This document shows, in pieces, positions 26,765 to 35,934 of a DNA stretch of 64,000 bases. The position numbers were made by a program, and so were the translations under genes. The first letter of the stretch is position 1; each line of letters begins with the position of its first letter. The stretch comes from Bacillus massilioanorexius (GTDB lineage Bacteria; Bacillota; Bacilli; Bacillales; DSM-1321). The stretch spans positions 1 through 64,000 of the forward strand of contig NZ_CABKRX010000056.1 of assembly GCF_902374955.1 (NCBI RefSeq), given 5' to 3'. The notes beneath the pieces were generated by a model that saw only the letters and a list, made by a program, of their open reading frames with translations, was not told the DNA's origin and did not search any database.

Positions 26765-26917
26765 AAGCTAACCTCCTATTCGCATGATAAGAAAGAAAAA
26801 AACGGATTTGACTTCTTTTTACATCCTACTCCTTCTACAAGTACGTCATGTTCATGTCTACTAAAATCTAAAATAGTCGGAAGTCAGAACGTCAAAGGCA
26901 GTCATTATTAACGAAGA

Positions 26918-26963
26918 AGTGTATTATGCAATTCATACACTGTTTTAATGTATTATTACATTA
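26918..26963. promoter_or_regulatory. Candidate YtrA-type operator pair
   Basis: AGTGTA and TACACT (26918-26941) are inverted half-sites with a 12-bp spacer. They closely resemble the AGTGTA-N13-TACACT site I recall for B. subtilis YtrA. Immediately after is a second palindrome, TAATGTATTATTACATTA (26946-26963). Both lie in the 390-bp gap between the divergent ytrA-like operon and pepT, so either could be controlled. The remaining gap is AT-rich with no gene. Confidence 0.6.
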
Positions 26964-27154
26964 ATACACACTATTGTCTACCTCATTTTTCCATAAATAG
27001 ATATAAATTCTTGTTTATCATATTTTTTCATAGTACATAAAGATTTGAAATGGAAAAAATAATTGCTAATACTTACTTACGTATCCATTTGACGGATGAT
27101 ATACGAGTGATAAGATTACAATATAGCTAATAAAATATGTAAGGAGATTATAAA

Positions 27155-28387
27155 ATGAAAAACGAAATAATCAATCGATTTACTACATATGTAAAAGTAG
27201 ATACACAATCCAATGATAGTAGTGAAACTTGCCCTTCTACACCTGGTCAATTTACTCTTGGTCATATGCTTGTTGAAGAATTAAAGCAAATTGGAATGGA
27301 GGATGTAACAATTGATGAACATTGTTATGTAATGGCTACATTGCCAGCTAATACAGATAAACAGATTCCTACAATTGGATTTTTAGCTCATATAGACACA
27401 GCTACTGATTTAACTGGAGCTAATGTAAAGCCTCAAATTAGAGAAAATTATGACGGAAAAGATATCGTTTTAAATGAACAATTACAAGTCGTAATGAAAA
27501 CCTCTGAATTTCCAGAGCTTGCAGGATATAAAGGTCATACATTAATTACAACAGATGGAACAACTCTGCTAGGTGCAGATAATAAAGCAGGAATTGCTGA
27601 AATTATGACAGCCATGAATTATCTGATTCAGCATCCAGAGATAAAACATGGTAAAATCCGCGTTGCTTTTACACCTGATGAAGAAATTGGTAGAGGACCA
27701 CATAAATTTGATGTAAAAGCTTTTGATGCTCAATACGCATACACTATGGATGGTGGACCACTCGGCGAATTAGAATATGAAAGCTTTAATGCTGCTGGCG
27801 CAAAACTAACATTTAAAGGGAAAAATGTTCATCCAGGGACAGCCAAAAACAAAATGATCAATTCCATTAAAATGGCCATGGAATTCCAAAATGAACTACC
27901 AGCTAATGAATCACCAGAAAATACAGAAGGATATGAAGGTTTTTATCATTTATTAGGTTTTAATGGAGATGTTGAAGAAACAACCTTGAGCTACATTATC
28001 CGTGATCATGATAAAGAGCTTTTCGCTGCTCGTAAAGCAAATATAGAAAAAATCGTTGCTAGCTTACAAGAAAAGTACGGAAAAGAACGAATTGAGTTAG
28101 AAATAAAAGACCAATACTACAATATGAAAGAAAAAATTGAACCTGTTAAATTTATTGTCGACATTGCCTATGAAGCCATGAAAAATCTTGATATTGAGCC
28201 AATTGTTAAACCGATTCGCGGAGGTACAGATGGTTCTCAACTTTCTTACATGGGCTTACCTACACCGAACGTATTTACTGGTGGTGAAAACTATCACGGC
28301 AGATTCGAATATATTTCAGTAGACAATATGATAAAAGCGACGAATGTATTGATTGAAATAATTAAATTATACGAAGCAAAAGCTTAA
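27155..28387 (+). CDS. pepT: Peptidase T (tripeptide aminopeptidase)
   Basis: A 410-residue M20B zinc metallopeptidase that removes the N-terminal residue of tripeptides in the cytosol. Metal and catalytic motifs are present: GFLAHIDTA near 80, TTLLGADNKAG near 138 (bridging Asp), FTPDEEIGRGPHKFD near 172 (general-base and metal Glu), the dimerisation-domain HPGTAKNKMINS, and the C-terminal TGGENYHGRFEY (last metal His). The length is that of B. subtilis PepT. AAGGAG lies 9 nt before the ATG. It is a single gene. Confidence 0.95.
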   Translation: MKNEIINRFTTYVKVDTQSNDSSETCPSTPGQFTLGHMLVEELKQIGMEDVTIDEHCYVMATLPANTDKQIPTIGFLAHIDTATDLTGANVKPQIRENYDGKDIVLNEQLQVVMKTSEFPELAGYKGHTLITTDGTTLLGADNKAGIAEIMTAMNYLIQHPEIKHGKIRVAFTPDEEIGRGPHKFDVKAFDAQYAYTMDGGPLGELEYESFNAAGAKLTFKGKNVHPGTAKNKMINSIKMAMEFQNELPANESPENTEGYEGFYHLLGFNGDVEETTLSYIIRDHDKELFAARKANIEKIVASLQEKYGKERIELEIKDQYYNMKEKIEPVKFIVDIAYEAMKNLDIEPIVKPIRGGTDGSQLSYMGLPTPNVFTGGENYHGRFEYISVDNMIKATNVLIEIIKLYEAKA

Positions 28388-28400
28388 TAAAAATATAAAT

Positions 28401-28443
28401 AGGGACCTCTTAAAAGCGATTTCCAATCACTTTGAGGTCCCTT
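28401..28443. terminator. Bidirectional terminator (AAGTGATT-core family)
   Basis: AGGGACCTC and GAGGTCCCT form the outer stem; the inner AAAGCGATT pairs imperfectly with AATCACTTT. It lies between converging pepT and nos. Confidence 0.85.
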
Positions 28444-28504
28444 ACTATTTAAAAATACTTTAAAGCCCATTCGCTATGCATTTATCCTCTATTAACTACA
28501 TCGT

Positions 28505-29578
28505 CTATTTCCGATGAAAATAGTTAGGTGTCCGTATCGCATTTTTAAATGGCTTATGATATATATGAGTTGTGGCAGGCGATAGTGGTGGTATAAGCCA
28601 TACCCAATTACCTGTTACCATTCGACCACATGCTACTTCTTTCTGTTCAAATAAATGAAATTGATGAGCGGCCGTATGATGATCAATAATCGTTACACCC
28701 TGTTTTTTAAATGAATGTAACACTGCAATATTTAGTTCAATTAGAGCTTTGTCCTTCCATAGTGTCGATTGCTTTGACATATCTAAGCCCATCATTTCCG
28801 CAACAGTTGGTAGTAAATTATAACGATTTTCATCAGCTAAGTTACGAGCTCCAATCTCTGTTTCCATATACCAGCCGTTGAATGGAGCCGCTGTATAGGA
28901 TATTCCCCCAATTTCTAAACGCATATCAGAAATAATAGGTACTCCATACCATTTCACTTGTAAAGAATCGATTGGAAGATCCGGATGCTCTATTTCTACT
29001 TCTTTCACTAAATCTTTTGGAAGCTCCTTAAAATGCAAATCACCACCATCAATTGATACGACTAATGGAAGAATATCATGTTGAGTTCTATTTCCTTTCC
29101 AACCAAGCTGTTCACATTTGTTTGTGAACTCCAACGATATTGGATCACCAATAACTCCATGGTCAGAATGATATCCAGCATAGCGAATAAGTTGATGATT
29201 ATGTATTCGAATTTGGTTCTTTTCGTTTATATAAGGTTTAAAAATCGTAATAGTTGGTCGAATCCTTCCTTCATTAGTAGCGAATTCAATATGATGGAAT
29301 AATGCTTCAAACAGTTGTTTCGCATCATTTACCTCTCTTGCGTCAAACACCGTTAAGCTTTCCCAAAAAAGGCGGCCAATACAACGATTACTATTACGCC
29401 ATGCAACACGCGCACCATAAATTAATTCTTCAAAAGTATGACTATAGGTTCCTGTTTGATTGATTTCCCTATTAATCACGGCTAGCCGTTCATCTATTTC
29501 ATTCTCACGATCCCACTCACTGTAACACTCCTGAATAAAAGCAGTCGCTTCCTGTATTAATTCATGTCTCGTAATCAT
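28505..29578 (-). CDS. nos: Nitric oxide synthase oxygenase (bacterial NOS)
   Basis: A 357-residue bacterial NOS with only the oxygenase domain. It oxidises L-arginine to citrulline and NO using electrons from general flavodoxin-type reductases. The heme-ligand region ARVAWRNSNRCIGRLFW places the proximal cysteine at 66. GWYMETEIGARNL carries the substrate-binding Glu, and GNWVWLIPPLSPATTHIYH is the pterin/dimer-interface end. The length matches B. subtilis and B. anthracis NOS (about 360). It is monocistronic with the reductase not nearby, as usual. Bacterial NO protects against oxidative stress and some antibiotics. Confidence 0.96.
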   Translation of the reverse strand: MITRHELIQEATAFIQECYSEWDRENEIDERLAVINREINQTGTYSHTFEELIYGARVAWRNSNRCIGRLFWESLTVFDAREVNDAKQLFEALFHHIEFATNEGRIRPTITIFKPYINEKNQIRIHNHQLIRYAGYHSDHGVIGDPISLEFTNKCEQLGWKGNRTQHDILPLVVSIDGGDLHFKELPKDLVKEVEIEHPDLPIDSLQVKWYGVPIISDMRLEIGGISYTAAPFNGWYMETEIGARNLADENRYNLLPTVAEMMGLDMSKQSTLWKDKALIELNIAVLHSFKKQGVTIIDHHTAAHQFHLFEQKEVACGRMVTGNWVWLIPPLSPATTHIYHKPFKNAIRTPNYFHRK

Positions 29579-29828
29579 CCCTATTCTCCTTCGTTTTCTT
29601 ATACTTATATTATGATGCTTCTTTATTCTTAAAGGCGAATAATATGGATTACTTTACAGAAAGAAAAAGGAAATTGACACAATTTCGATGTTTTTTCTTG
29701 ATTTTGTTTCATAGATGATAAGCTTTGATTTTTATAAATAGATTAAATATCATTTTTCTACTAAACTAATAGTATAGAATTTTCTAAATTATAAATTAAT
29801 TGTTAACTCAAGTATAGGAGGAGCTTTC

Positions 29829-31199
29829 ATGCAACAAGAATGGATAGAAGAACTGACCCAGATCATGGGAAAAGAAAAAACTAGTATGAGTGAGACTAAC
29901 TTATATCGACATAGTCGCGACGAATCTTATTTCACTCCAATCGAACCTGATATTGTAGTATTCCCAGAATCCACAGATGATGTGGTCGCTATTATGAATT
30001 TTGCACGCAATAAACAAATATCTATTACCCCGTACGGAGCTGGTTCGGGTTTAGAAGGACAAGCCATCCCTCTATCTAAAGGAATTTCCATTAATTTTGA
30101 ACGAATGAATAAGATTCTTTCATTTAATCCTGAAGATTTAACAGTTACTGTTCAACCAGGAATATCTAGAATGGAATTAAACCAAGCAATTAATAATCAA
30201 GGACTTTATTTTCCAATAGATCCTGGTGCTGACGCTAGTATTGGTGGCATGACTGCTACAAATGCTAGCGGTACAACGGCTGTACGCTATGGATCGATGC
30301 GTGATCAAATTTTAGATTTAGAAGTCGTACTACCAAACGGCTCAGTCATCCATACTGGATCAAGAGCCAAAAAATCATCAAGCGGTTATCATTTAAATGG
30401 CATGTTCGTAGGCTCTGAAGGTACATTAGGTATATTAACGGAAATTACACTAAAGCTGCACGGAACTCCTGAACATATTGTAGCTGCACGATGTACCTTT
30501 AGAACTGCTAAAGAATGCGTTGAAGCAGCGCAGCTTGTTCTACAAAGTGGAATACAAGTACTTCGCATGGAATTTGTTGATGAACATAGCATTAAACAAG
30601 TAAATCAATATGGAAGTTATCAATTTCCTGAGGGCCATTCGTTATTCTTTGAATTTGCCGGCACAAAAACGGCAGCTGAAGATGTTGCTAGTACTGTCGA
30701 AGAATTAATGAGAGATCTTAACTGTGAAAACTGGGAAAGAAAAGACAATTCAAAAGACCGTGCAGAATTATGGAAGGCCAGACATGAAATGATTTTCGCA
30801 TTTCGCCATAAAAAAGGACTTGAAATGAACGGTGCAGATGTTTGCGTTCCCATTTCAAAATTAGCTGACTTAGTCGTCTATACACGAGAACTAATCGATC
30901 AAAGCATATTAAATGGTGGCATATTAGGTCATGTTGGAGACGGAAACTTCCATACTGCTATTATGTATGATCCTAAAAATAAACTGGAAGTAGATACAGC
31001 AAAACAAATTAATGAACAGATTACGTATCGAGCTATTGAGCTTGGGGGTACTTGTACAGGTGAACATGGAGTAGGTATAGGAAAAATGAAATATCAGCAG
31101 GTTGAACATGAAGAAGCACTTACTTTAATGAAACAGCTTAAACAAATGATTGATCCCATGAACATCATGAATCCAGGTAAGCTACTGCCAAATATGTAA
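29829..31199 (+). CDS. FAD-binding oxidoreductase, GlcD/D-lactate dehydrogenase type
   Basis: A 456-residue PCMH-type flavoenzyme. The N-terminal FAD domain has PYGAGSGLEGQAIP and DPGADASIGGMTATNASGTT (FAD pyrophosphate loop), then VRYGSMRDQILDLEVVLPNG. The C-terminal FAD-oxidase_C domain has GGILGHVGDGNFHTAIM (metal/substrate His) and CTGEHGVGIGKMKY. This pattern fits D-2-hydroxyacid dehydrogenases such as glycolate oxidase subunit GlcD or D-lactate dehydrogenase (cytochrome). No glcE/glcF partner follows, so it probably acts alone. GGAGGAG lies 7 nt before the ATG. Confidence 0.88.
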   Translation: MQQEWIEELTQIMGKEKTSMSETNLYRHSRDESYFTPIEPDIVVFPESTDDVVAIMNFARNKQISITPYGAGSGLEGQAIPLSKGISINFERMNKILSFNPEDLTVTVQPGISRMELNQAINNQGLYFPIDPGADASIGGMTATNASGTTAVRYGSMRDQILDLEVVLPNGSVIHTGSRAKKSSSGYHLNGMFVGSEGTLGILTEITLKLHGTPEHIVAARCTFRTAKECVEAAQLVLQSGIQVLRMEFVDEHSIKQVNQYGSYQFPEGHSLFFEFAGTKTAAEDVASTVEELMRDLNCENWERKDNSKDRAELWKARHEMIFAFRHKKGLEMNGADVCVPISKLADLVVYTRELIDQSILNGGILGHVGDGNFHTAIMYDPKNKLEVDTAKQINEQITYRAIELGGTCTGEHGVGIGKMKYQQVEHEEALTLMKQLKQMIDPMNIMNPGKLLPNM

Positions 31200-31354
31200 A
31201 AAATATCATTAAACATAATAAGGATTCACTACATTTTTTGTAATAAATAAGCAACATACAATTAAGCGCATAACAAAGAGCGTAACATCCGCTTTTTTGA
31301 GGTGTAAAAACCAAAAAAACATACTATATTTTCAAATAAAATAATCTAAAGTTA

Positions 31355-31397
31355 GGGGCATCCCAAAAGTGATATTTAACCACCGTTGAGATGCCTC
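31355..31397. terminator. Bidirectional terminator (AAGTGAT-core family, imperfect)
   Basis: GGGGCATC and GATGCCTC form the outer stem, with a CCAAAAGTGATA inner arm that now pairs poorly with ACCACCGTTGA. It looks like a decayed member of the terminator family. Lies between converging genes. Confidence 0.65.
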
Positions 31398-31404
31398 TTT
31401 ATTG

Positions 31405-32154
31405 TTATTTAAATGATGCATATCCTTCATCGGCCATTATAACACTGCCATTAATTGCACTAGCTTCAGGTAAAGTTAATAAATACACTGAATCAGCAAG
31501 CTGTTCCGGCGATAATAATTTTCTTGCCATACTTTTTGATTTCATGGACTCAAGCATACCCATATCTTTGTAACCTTGAATGATTGGTGTATCTACCATA
31601 CCTGGAGCAACTGCAATAACACGAATTCCATAAGGTGCTAGTTCTAAGGCAGCTGATTTAGTCATCATAACCACAGCTCCTTTAGCGGCATGATAAGCAA
31701 ATGTTCCAGGAGATGCTAAATAACCAAATACGGAAGCCGTATTTACGATGACACCTTTCACACCAAGCTCTCTCATTTTACGCCCTGCTGCCATAATTCC
31801 ATAAGCCACACCATGTTGATTAACAGCAATCGTTCTTTCATATACATTTAAATCTTGATCAAGTATAGCACTTGAACTACCAATTCCAGCATTATTAAAA
31901 ATAACATCTATTGTACCATATGTTTCAACAGCTTTATCTACAAGTTCTTCTACTTGTTCAAACTTTGAAACATCTGTTTTAACAAAAATCGCTTGTCCAC
32001 CAGATTTAATGATTTCTTCAGTAGTACGAACTCCTTCAACGTCATTGAAATCTGCTACAACCACATGATCACCCTGTCTAGCAAATTTTAATGCTGTAGC
32101 CTTCCCAATACCACTTGCTGCTCCTGTAATAACAACTACTCTACCTTTAGTCAA
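31405..32154 (-). CDS. Short-chain dehydrogenase/reductase
   Basis: A 249-residue classical SDR: nucleotide-binding VVVITGAASGIGKA, the FNNAGIG motif, the catalytic Ser in NTASVFGYLA and Tyr-x3-Lys in YHAAKGAVVMM, and PGMVDTPI. The ORF opens 12 codons earlier, but GGGAGG lies 8 nt upstream of TTG 32154, and the family's N-terminus begins there, so I use TTG. It ends SVIMADEGYASFK in place of the usual VDGGxT tail. It is divergent from a LysR regulator which may control it. Substrate not evident. Confidence 0.87.
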   Translation of the reverse strand: MTKGRVVVITGAASGIGKATALKFARQGDHVVVADFNDVEGVRTTEEIIKSGGQAIFVKTDVSKFEQVEELVDKAVETYGTIDVIFNNAGIGSSSAILDQDLNVYERTIAVNQHGVAYGIMAAGRKMRELGVKGVIVNTASVFGYLASPGTFAYHAAKGAVVMMTKSAALELAPYGIRVIAVAPGMVDTPIIQGYKDMGMLESMKSKSMARKLLSPEQLADSVYLLTLPEASAINGSVIMADEGYASFK

Positions 32155-32358
32155 TTGTATTTCCTCCCTAATAGTGTTATAGGTTTTCATAAAAATGGTT
32201 TCTATTTTTTATACCCCTATACACCTGAAAAACCTTACACTTTTATGAAAACGAGCTTTAATGTTCCTTACTTTTATTTTACTATTAACCAAAATTAATT
32301 AAAATTTAGACTTTTTAAATTATAATTAAGTAATACTTACTTATTTAGGAGGGATAAC

Positions 32359-33243
32359 GTGAATATTGAACAGCTTATCTATATTTGTGAAGTTTCTAAA
32401 ACAGGTTCGTTTACTAAAGCTGCTGAAAGCTGTCATATTACATTATCTGCTATTAGCCAAGCAGTCTCTAATCTTGAAGCTGAGTTTGGAATTACTTTAT
32501 TTAAACGAGCTCGTGGTTCAGGAGCCGTACCAACAACAGAAGGAAAGGTTTTCACAGCCAAGGCCGCTGAAATTATAACGAAAATTAACGAACTAAAAAA
32601 AGAAGCTGAAAGCTTTAAAGAAACAATAAGTGGAGAATTAAAAATAGCCACAATACCTGGGCCTATGCATCTATTAATCCATAGCATTGCAGCATTTAAA
32701 AAAGATTACCCACAAATCAAAATAGAAATTCTTGAAAAAGGTCCTAGAGAAATTATAGAAGATCTTCAACAAAATCGAATCGACATTGGTCTCATGATTT
32801 TGCATGAAGCGTTCGAAAAGAATATGAAGGGATTTTCTGTTGAAAAACTAATAAAAGGAAAAATGGTAGTAGGTGTTCATAAACATTCATCCTTATCCTT
32901 ATTAAATAAGATTGATCCAGAAATACTTCAAAAACAAACCATTGTTTTATACGATGACGAATATATTCATTGGTTCATGAATCAATTAATTACTCATTAT
33001 GGTCCTCATGATATCTTGTTTACAAGTAATAACACACAAGCAATCCAAAATGCTATTCGAGACGAGCTAGCTGTGACTGTTGGATTGGATTATTCTTTCA
33101 AAAGCAATAATTCATATATGGTTGCCCTGCCTTTAAACCTACCTGAAATGAAACCTGTACATTATGGCTGGGTTTATCGAGAGGATCATCATAAACCAGC
33201 ATTAGTCAAAAAATTTCTGAGCCGATTAAAAGATGGGTTATAA
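32359..33243 (+). CDS. LysR family transcriptional regulator
   Basis: A 294-residue LTTR. The winged helix at 1-60 has LIYICEVSKTGSFTKAAESC and LSAISQAVSNLEAEFGITLF, and the effector domain starts near 88 (SGELKIATIPGPM). The start is GTG with AGGAGGG 6 nt upstream. It is divergently placed with an SDR gene 204 bp away, the usual LTTR arrangement, so autoregulation and SDR control are likely. The effector is unknown. Confidence 0.9.
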   Translation: MNIEQLIYICEVSKTGSFTKAAESCHITLSAISQAVSNLEAEFGITLFKRARGSGAVPTTEGKVFTAKAAEIITKINELKKEAESFKETISGELKIATIPGPMHLLIHSIAAFKKDYPQIKIEILEKGPREIIEDLQQNRIDIGLMILHEAFEKNMKGFSVEKLIKGKMVVGVHKHSSLSLLNKIDPEILQKQTIVLYDDEYIHWFMNQLITHYGPHDILFTSNNTQAIQNAIRDELAVTVGLDYSFKSNNSYMVALPLNLPEMKPVHYGWVYREDHHKPALVKKFLSRLKDGL

Positions 33244-33262
33244 AATTATTTTTAACATAAAA

Positions 33263-33296
33263 AAGAAGGATAACACTGAACGAGTGCATCCTTCTT
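33263..33296. terminator. Bidirectional terminator
   Basis: AAGAAGGAT and ATCCTTCTT pair around a 16-nt loop containing a small ACACT/AGTG stem. It lies between converging lysR and the fructokinase gene. Confidence 0.75.
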
Positions 33297-33305
33297 GCCT
33301 TGTGC

Positions 33306-34319
33306 TTAATTCATTAATTCAACGAATCTTCCTTCAAAACTTTCGCCTAGGCGTGTACTTAGAAAATTTAACACGTGTTTTTTAGCTGGTGCTGCATGAA
33401 TAGCTCCTTTTACTGATGCTGTCAATGCTCCACTTGCATTAGCAAAGGCTAAAATGTCTTCATGCTTTTCCATTAATATTTGTTCAATATTTGATAGATT
33501 GACTTGATTAGCTACTAAGGCATATAATAGCCCGCCAATAAACGCATCTCCAGCTCCTGTTGTATCTGAAACCGTCACCTTAAATCCAGAGGATCGATAC
33601 ATTTGATCTTTCAAATGAAGCTCTGCACCTTTTGCACCTTTCGTATAGACAACTGCTTTAACATCGCCTACAAACAATGAGCGAATCGCTTCTTTTTCAT
33701 CCGAAATACCTGTAATAAACTCTAGCTCTTCATCCGAAACTTTAATGATGTGAGCGAATGGTAAAAATTCTTGTACGGTAGCTTGACATTCCTTTGGATC
33801 TTTCCAGAGCGATAAACGGATATTTGGATCAAAACTTACAATAGCTCCCTTTTGCTTCATGTAAGATATAGCTTTTTTATGGGCATATTTCATTGGACAT
33901 TCTATTAGGTCAACAGAACAAAAATGAAGCAAATCATTTTCTGTGAACCAGTCCGCTTTAATTTCTTCCTCAGTTAACAGCATATCTGCTGAAGGATTTC
34001 GATAAAAGGAAAAGTCTCGCTCACCATCTTCCTTAACTGATACAAATGCTAAACCTGTATTTGCTTCAGTCGTTTGAATAATTTTATCTACTTCCACATT
34101 ATTCTCTTTTAGAATCTCAATTAAAAAATCACCAAAAGCGTCTTGACCAAGCTTTGTAATAAGTGATGCTCGCCCACCATACTTTGCAACAGCAATGGCA
34201 ACATTGGCAGGAGCGCCACCTGGTAATTTTTCAAAAGTATCTACATCTTTCAATGCTTTCCCTTTTTGCTCCGGAATAAAATCAATTAAAGCTTCACCAA
34301 TACAATATACTTTTCCCAT
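33306..34319 (-). CDS. scrK: Fructokinase, PfkB family
   Basis: A 337-residue ribokinase/PfkB sugar kinase. The first signature KLPGGAPANVAIAVAKYGG is near 32-50 and the ATP-site signature SDTTGAGDAFIGGLLYAL is near 248-265 with the catalytic Asp. It phosphorylates the fructose released from sucrose by the neighbouring hydrolase. It is the last gene of the sucrose operon, 90 bp after the hydrolase, with a hairpin in that gap that may lower its expression. Confidence 0.9.
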   Translation of the reverse strand: MGKVYCIGEALIDFIPEQKGKALKDVDTFEKLPGGAPANVAIAVAKYGGRASLITKLGQDAFGDFLIEILKENNVEVDKIIQTTEANTGLAFVSVKEDGERDFSFYRNPSADMLLTEEEIKADWFTENDLLHFCSVDLIECPMKYAHKKAISYMKQKGAIVSFDPNIRLSLWKDPKECQATVQEFLPFAHIIKVSDEELEFITGISDEKEAIRSLFVGDVKAVVYTKGAKGAELHLKDQMYRSSGFKVTVSDTTGAGDAFIGGLLYALVANQVNLSNIEQILMEKHEDILAFANASGALTASVKGAIHAAPAKKHVLNFLSTRLGESFEGRFVELMN

Positions 34320-34358
34320 TTCTAAACCTCTACCTTCTTAAATATCTAATTACGTCAA

Positions 34359-34388
34359 AAAGCCAGAACATTTTTCGTTCTTGGCTTT
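34359..34388 (-). terminator. Intercistronic hairpin between sucrose hydrolase and fructokinase
   Basis: Read leftward, GCCAAGAAC and GTTCTGGC pair with a bulge and are followed by TTTTTG. It may act as a partial terminator or mRNA-stabilising element in the operon. Confidence 0.5.
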
Positions 34389-34409
34389 CGACAAAAATTT
34401 TGTACTTTC

Positions 34410-35915
34410 TTATTTTGATTCTTCCCAAACATCCTTTAATTTCCATGCTTGAGCAGAAGAAATTGTAACACTTCCTCCGTCTGCAAACAATTGGACATTT
34501 AGGCTTGTAGTCTTCGGATAGATTCTGCTAGTCATATTAATCATGCCGTCATTAGCAAATACTTCAACAGAAGAACGGTCTACATAGACATGAAGACTTA
34601 CGGAGTCTGCTTGAACATTAATATTTGTTTGACGTATACCATCTACACCTTTACCTGAACGGTCACGATCAAGGTAAAGCTTAGCATTCTTCACATCCAC
34701 TCCAATAACCGTTTCTTCACTATTGTCATCACTGCATCGAACTTTTATACCAAACTTCTCTGCTGTCAGTCCCTTTAGAGAAAACTCTACTTTTAATTCT
34801 AGTAAATCTTCATGAATTCCTGTATCGATCGATTCATTATTAACTTCTGTGATATCGATTGGAAGCTCTTGTTTACGAAGTAAACTTAATTCTTCTACAG
34901 GCTTCATAATAACCTGATTGTCTTCTGTTATAGATAATTCACGTGGTAATGTTAAAGCACCACACCAACCTTCTTCTTTTGTTGGCATATTAGATTCCCA
35001 CATATCCATCCAGCCAATACCAATGCGTCTTCCTTGATCATCGTGTAAAGTTTGAACAGCGTAATAATCATGACCATGATCTAGTTCTTTAAAATCACCA
35101 TGAGTTAATTTACCAGTGTTTTCATTATAGTCGCCAACCAAATATCCAGTTTGGTAAAGATTTTGATATTGATCGCCATCCGCTACCATTCCTTGTGGAG
35201 AGAATAATAAAGCATGCTTACCATCTAACTCGAAGAAGTCTGGACATTCCCACATGTATCCTACGTTCGATGTATTTTCAGCGATTACTCCTTCATATTT
35301 CCAATCTACTAAATTTGTTGATGAGTAATGGATCGCGCGGCCTATATCATCCTTTGTACGATTTCCTAATACCATATGGTATGTTTCGTCTTTCTTCCAT
35401 ACCTTCGGATCACGAACATGCCCTGTGCTATCCTCAGGTATTTCTCGAATAATTGGATTTGCTTCATGTTTAGTAAAGTGAATACCATCTTTACTTGAAG
35501 CAAGACATTGTGTTTGAATGGCGATATCTTTTGCTCGATCAACCCATACATGACCTGTATAAATGAGATAAAGTGTATCTCCTTCAACAATAGCACTACC
35601 TGAGAAGCAACCATCACGATCATAATCATGATCTGGAGCTAACGCAATCGGCAAATGCTCCCAATGAACTAAATCTTTACTTTTAACATGACCCCAATGC
35701 ATTGGTCCCCAATGCTCATCATATGGGTGATGCTGATAAAACGCATGATACTCTCCATTAAAGTATACCAATCCATTCGGATCATTAATCCAATTAGCAG
35801 GAGCGGCAATATGGAAACCTAATCGATGATCATGATTTACTTTTTTTGCAGCTTCTTGAAGAGCGTCATTTGCTTGATCTAATAATGATTTTTTATCTAA
35901 AATTTGTGATGTCAT
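34410..35915 (-). CDS. scrB: Sucrose hydrolase (glycoside hydrolase family 32)
   Basis: A 501-residue GH32 beta-fructofuranosidase or sucrose-6-phosphate hydrolase. The beta-propeller catalytic domain has WINDPNG at 42-48 (nucleophile Asp45), the transition-state RDPKVW and acid/base Glu in WECPDF. A C-terminal beta-sandwich ends near 490. There is no signal peptide, so it acts in the cytosol. Because the operon imports sucrose by an MFS symporter and not a PTS, the substrate is most likely unphosphorylated sucrose. It follows the symporter by 19 nt. Confidence 0.92.
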   Translation of the reverse strand: MTSQILDKKSLLDQANDALQEAAKKVNHDHRLGFHIAAPANWINDPNGLVYFNGEYHAFYQHHPYDEHWGPMHWGHVKSKDLVHWEHLPIALAPDHDYDRDGCFSGSAIVEGDTLYLIYTGHVWVDRAKDIAIQTQCLASSKDGIHFTKHEANPIIREIPEDSTGHVRDPKVWKKDETYHMVLGNRTKDDIGRAIHYSSTNLVDWKYEGVIAENTSNVGYMWECPDFFELDGKHALLFSPQGMVADGDQYQNLYQTGYLVGDYNENTGKLTHGDFKELDHGHDYYAVQTLHDDQGRRIGIGWMDMWESNMPTKEEGWCGALTLPRELSITEDNQVIMKPVEELSLLRKQELPIDITEVNNESIDTGIHEDLLELKVEFSLKGLTAEKFGIKVRCSDDNSEETVIGVDVKNAKLYLDRDRSGKGVDGIRQTNINVQADSVSLHVYVDRSSVEVFANDGMINMTSRIYPKTTSLNVQLFADGGSVTISSAQAWKLKDVWEESK

Positions 35916-35934
35916 TTATCATATACCTCCTAGT

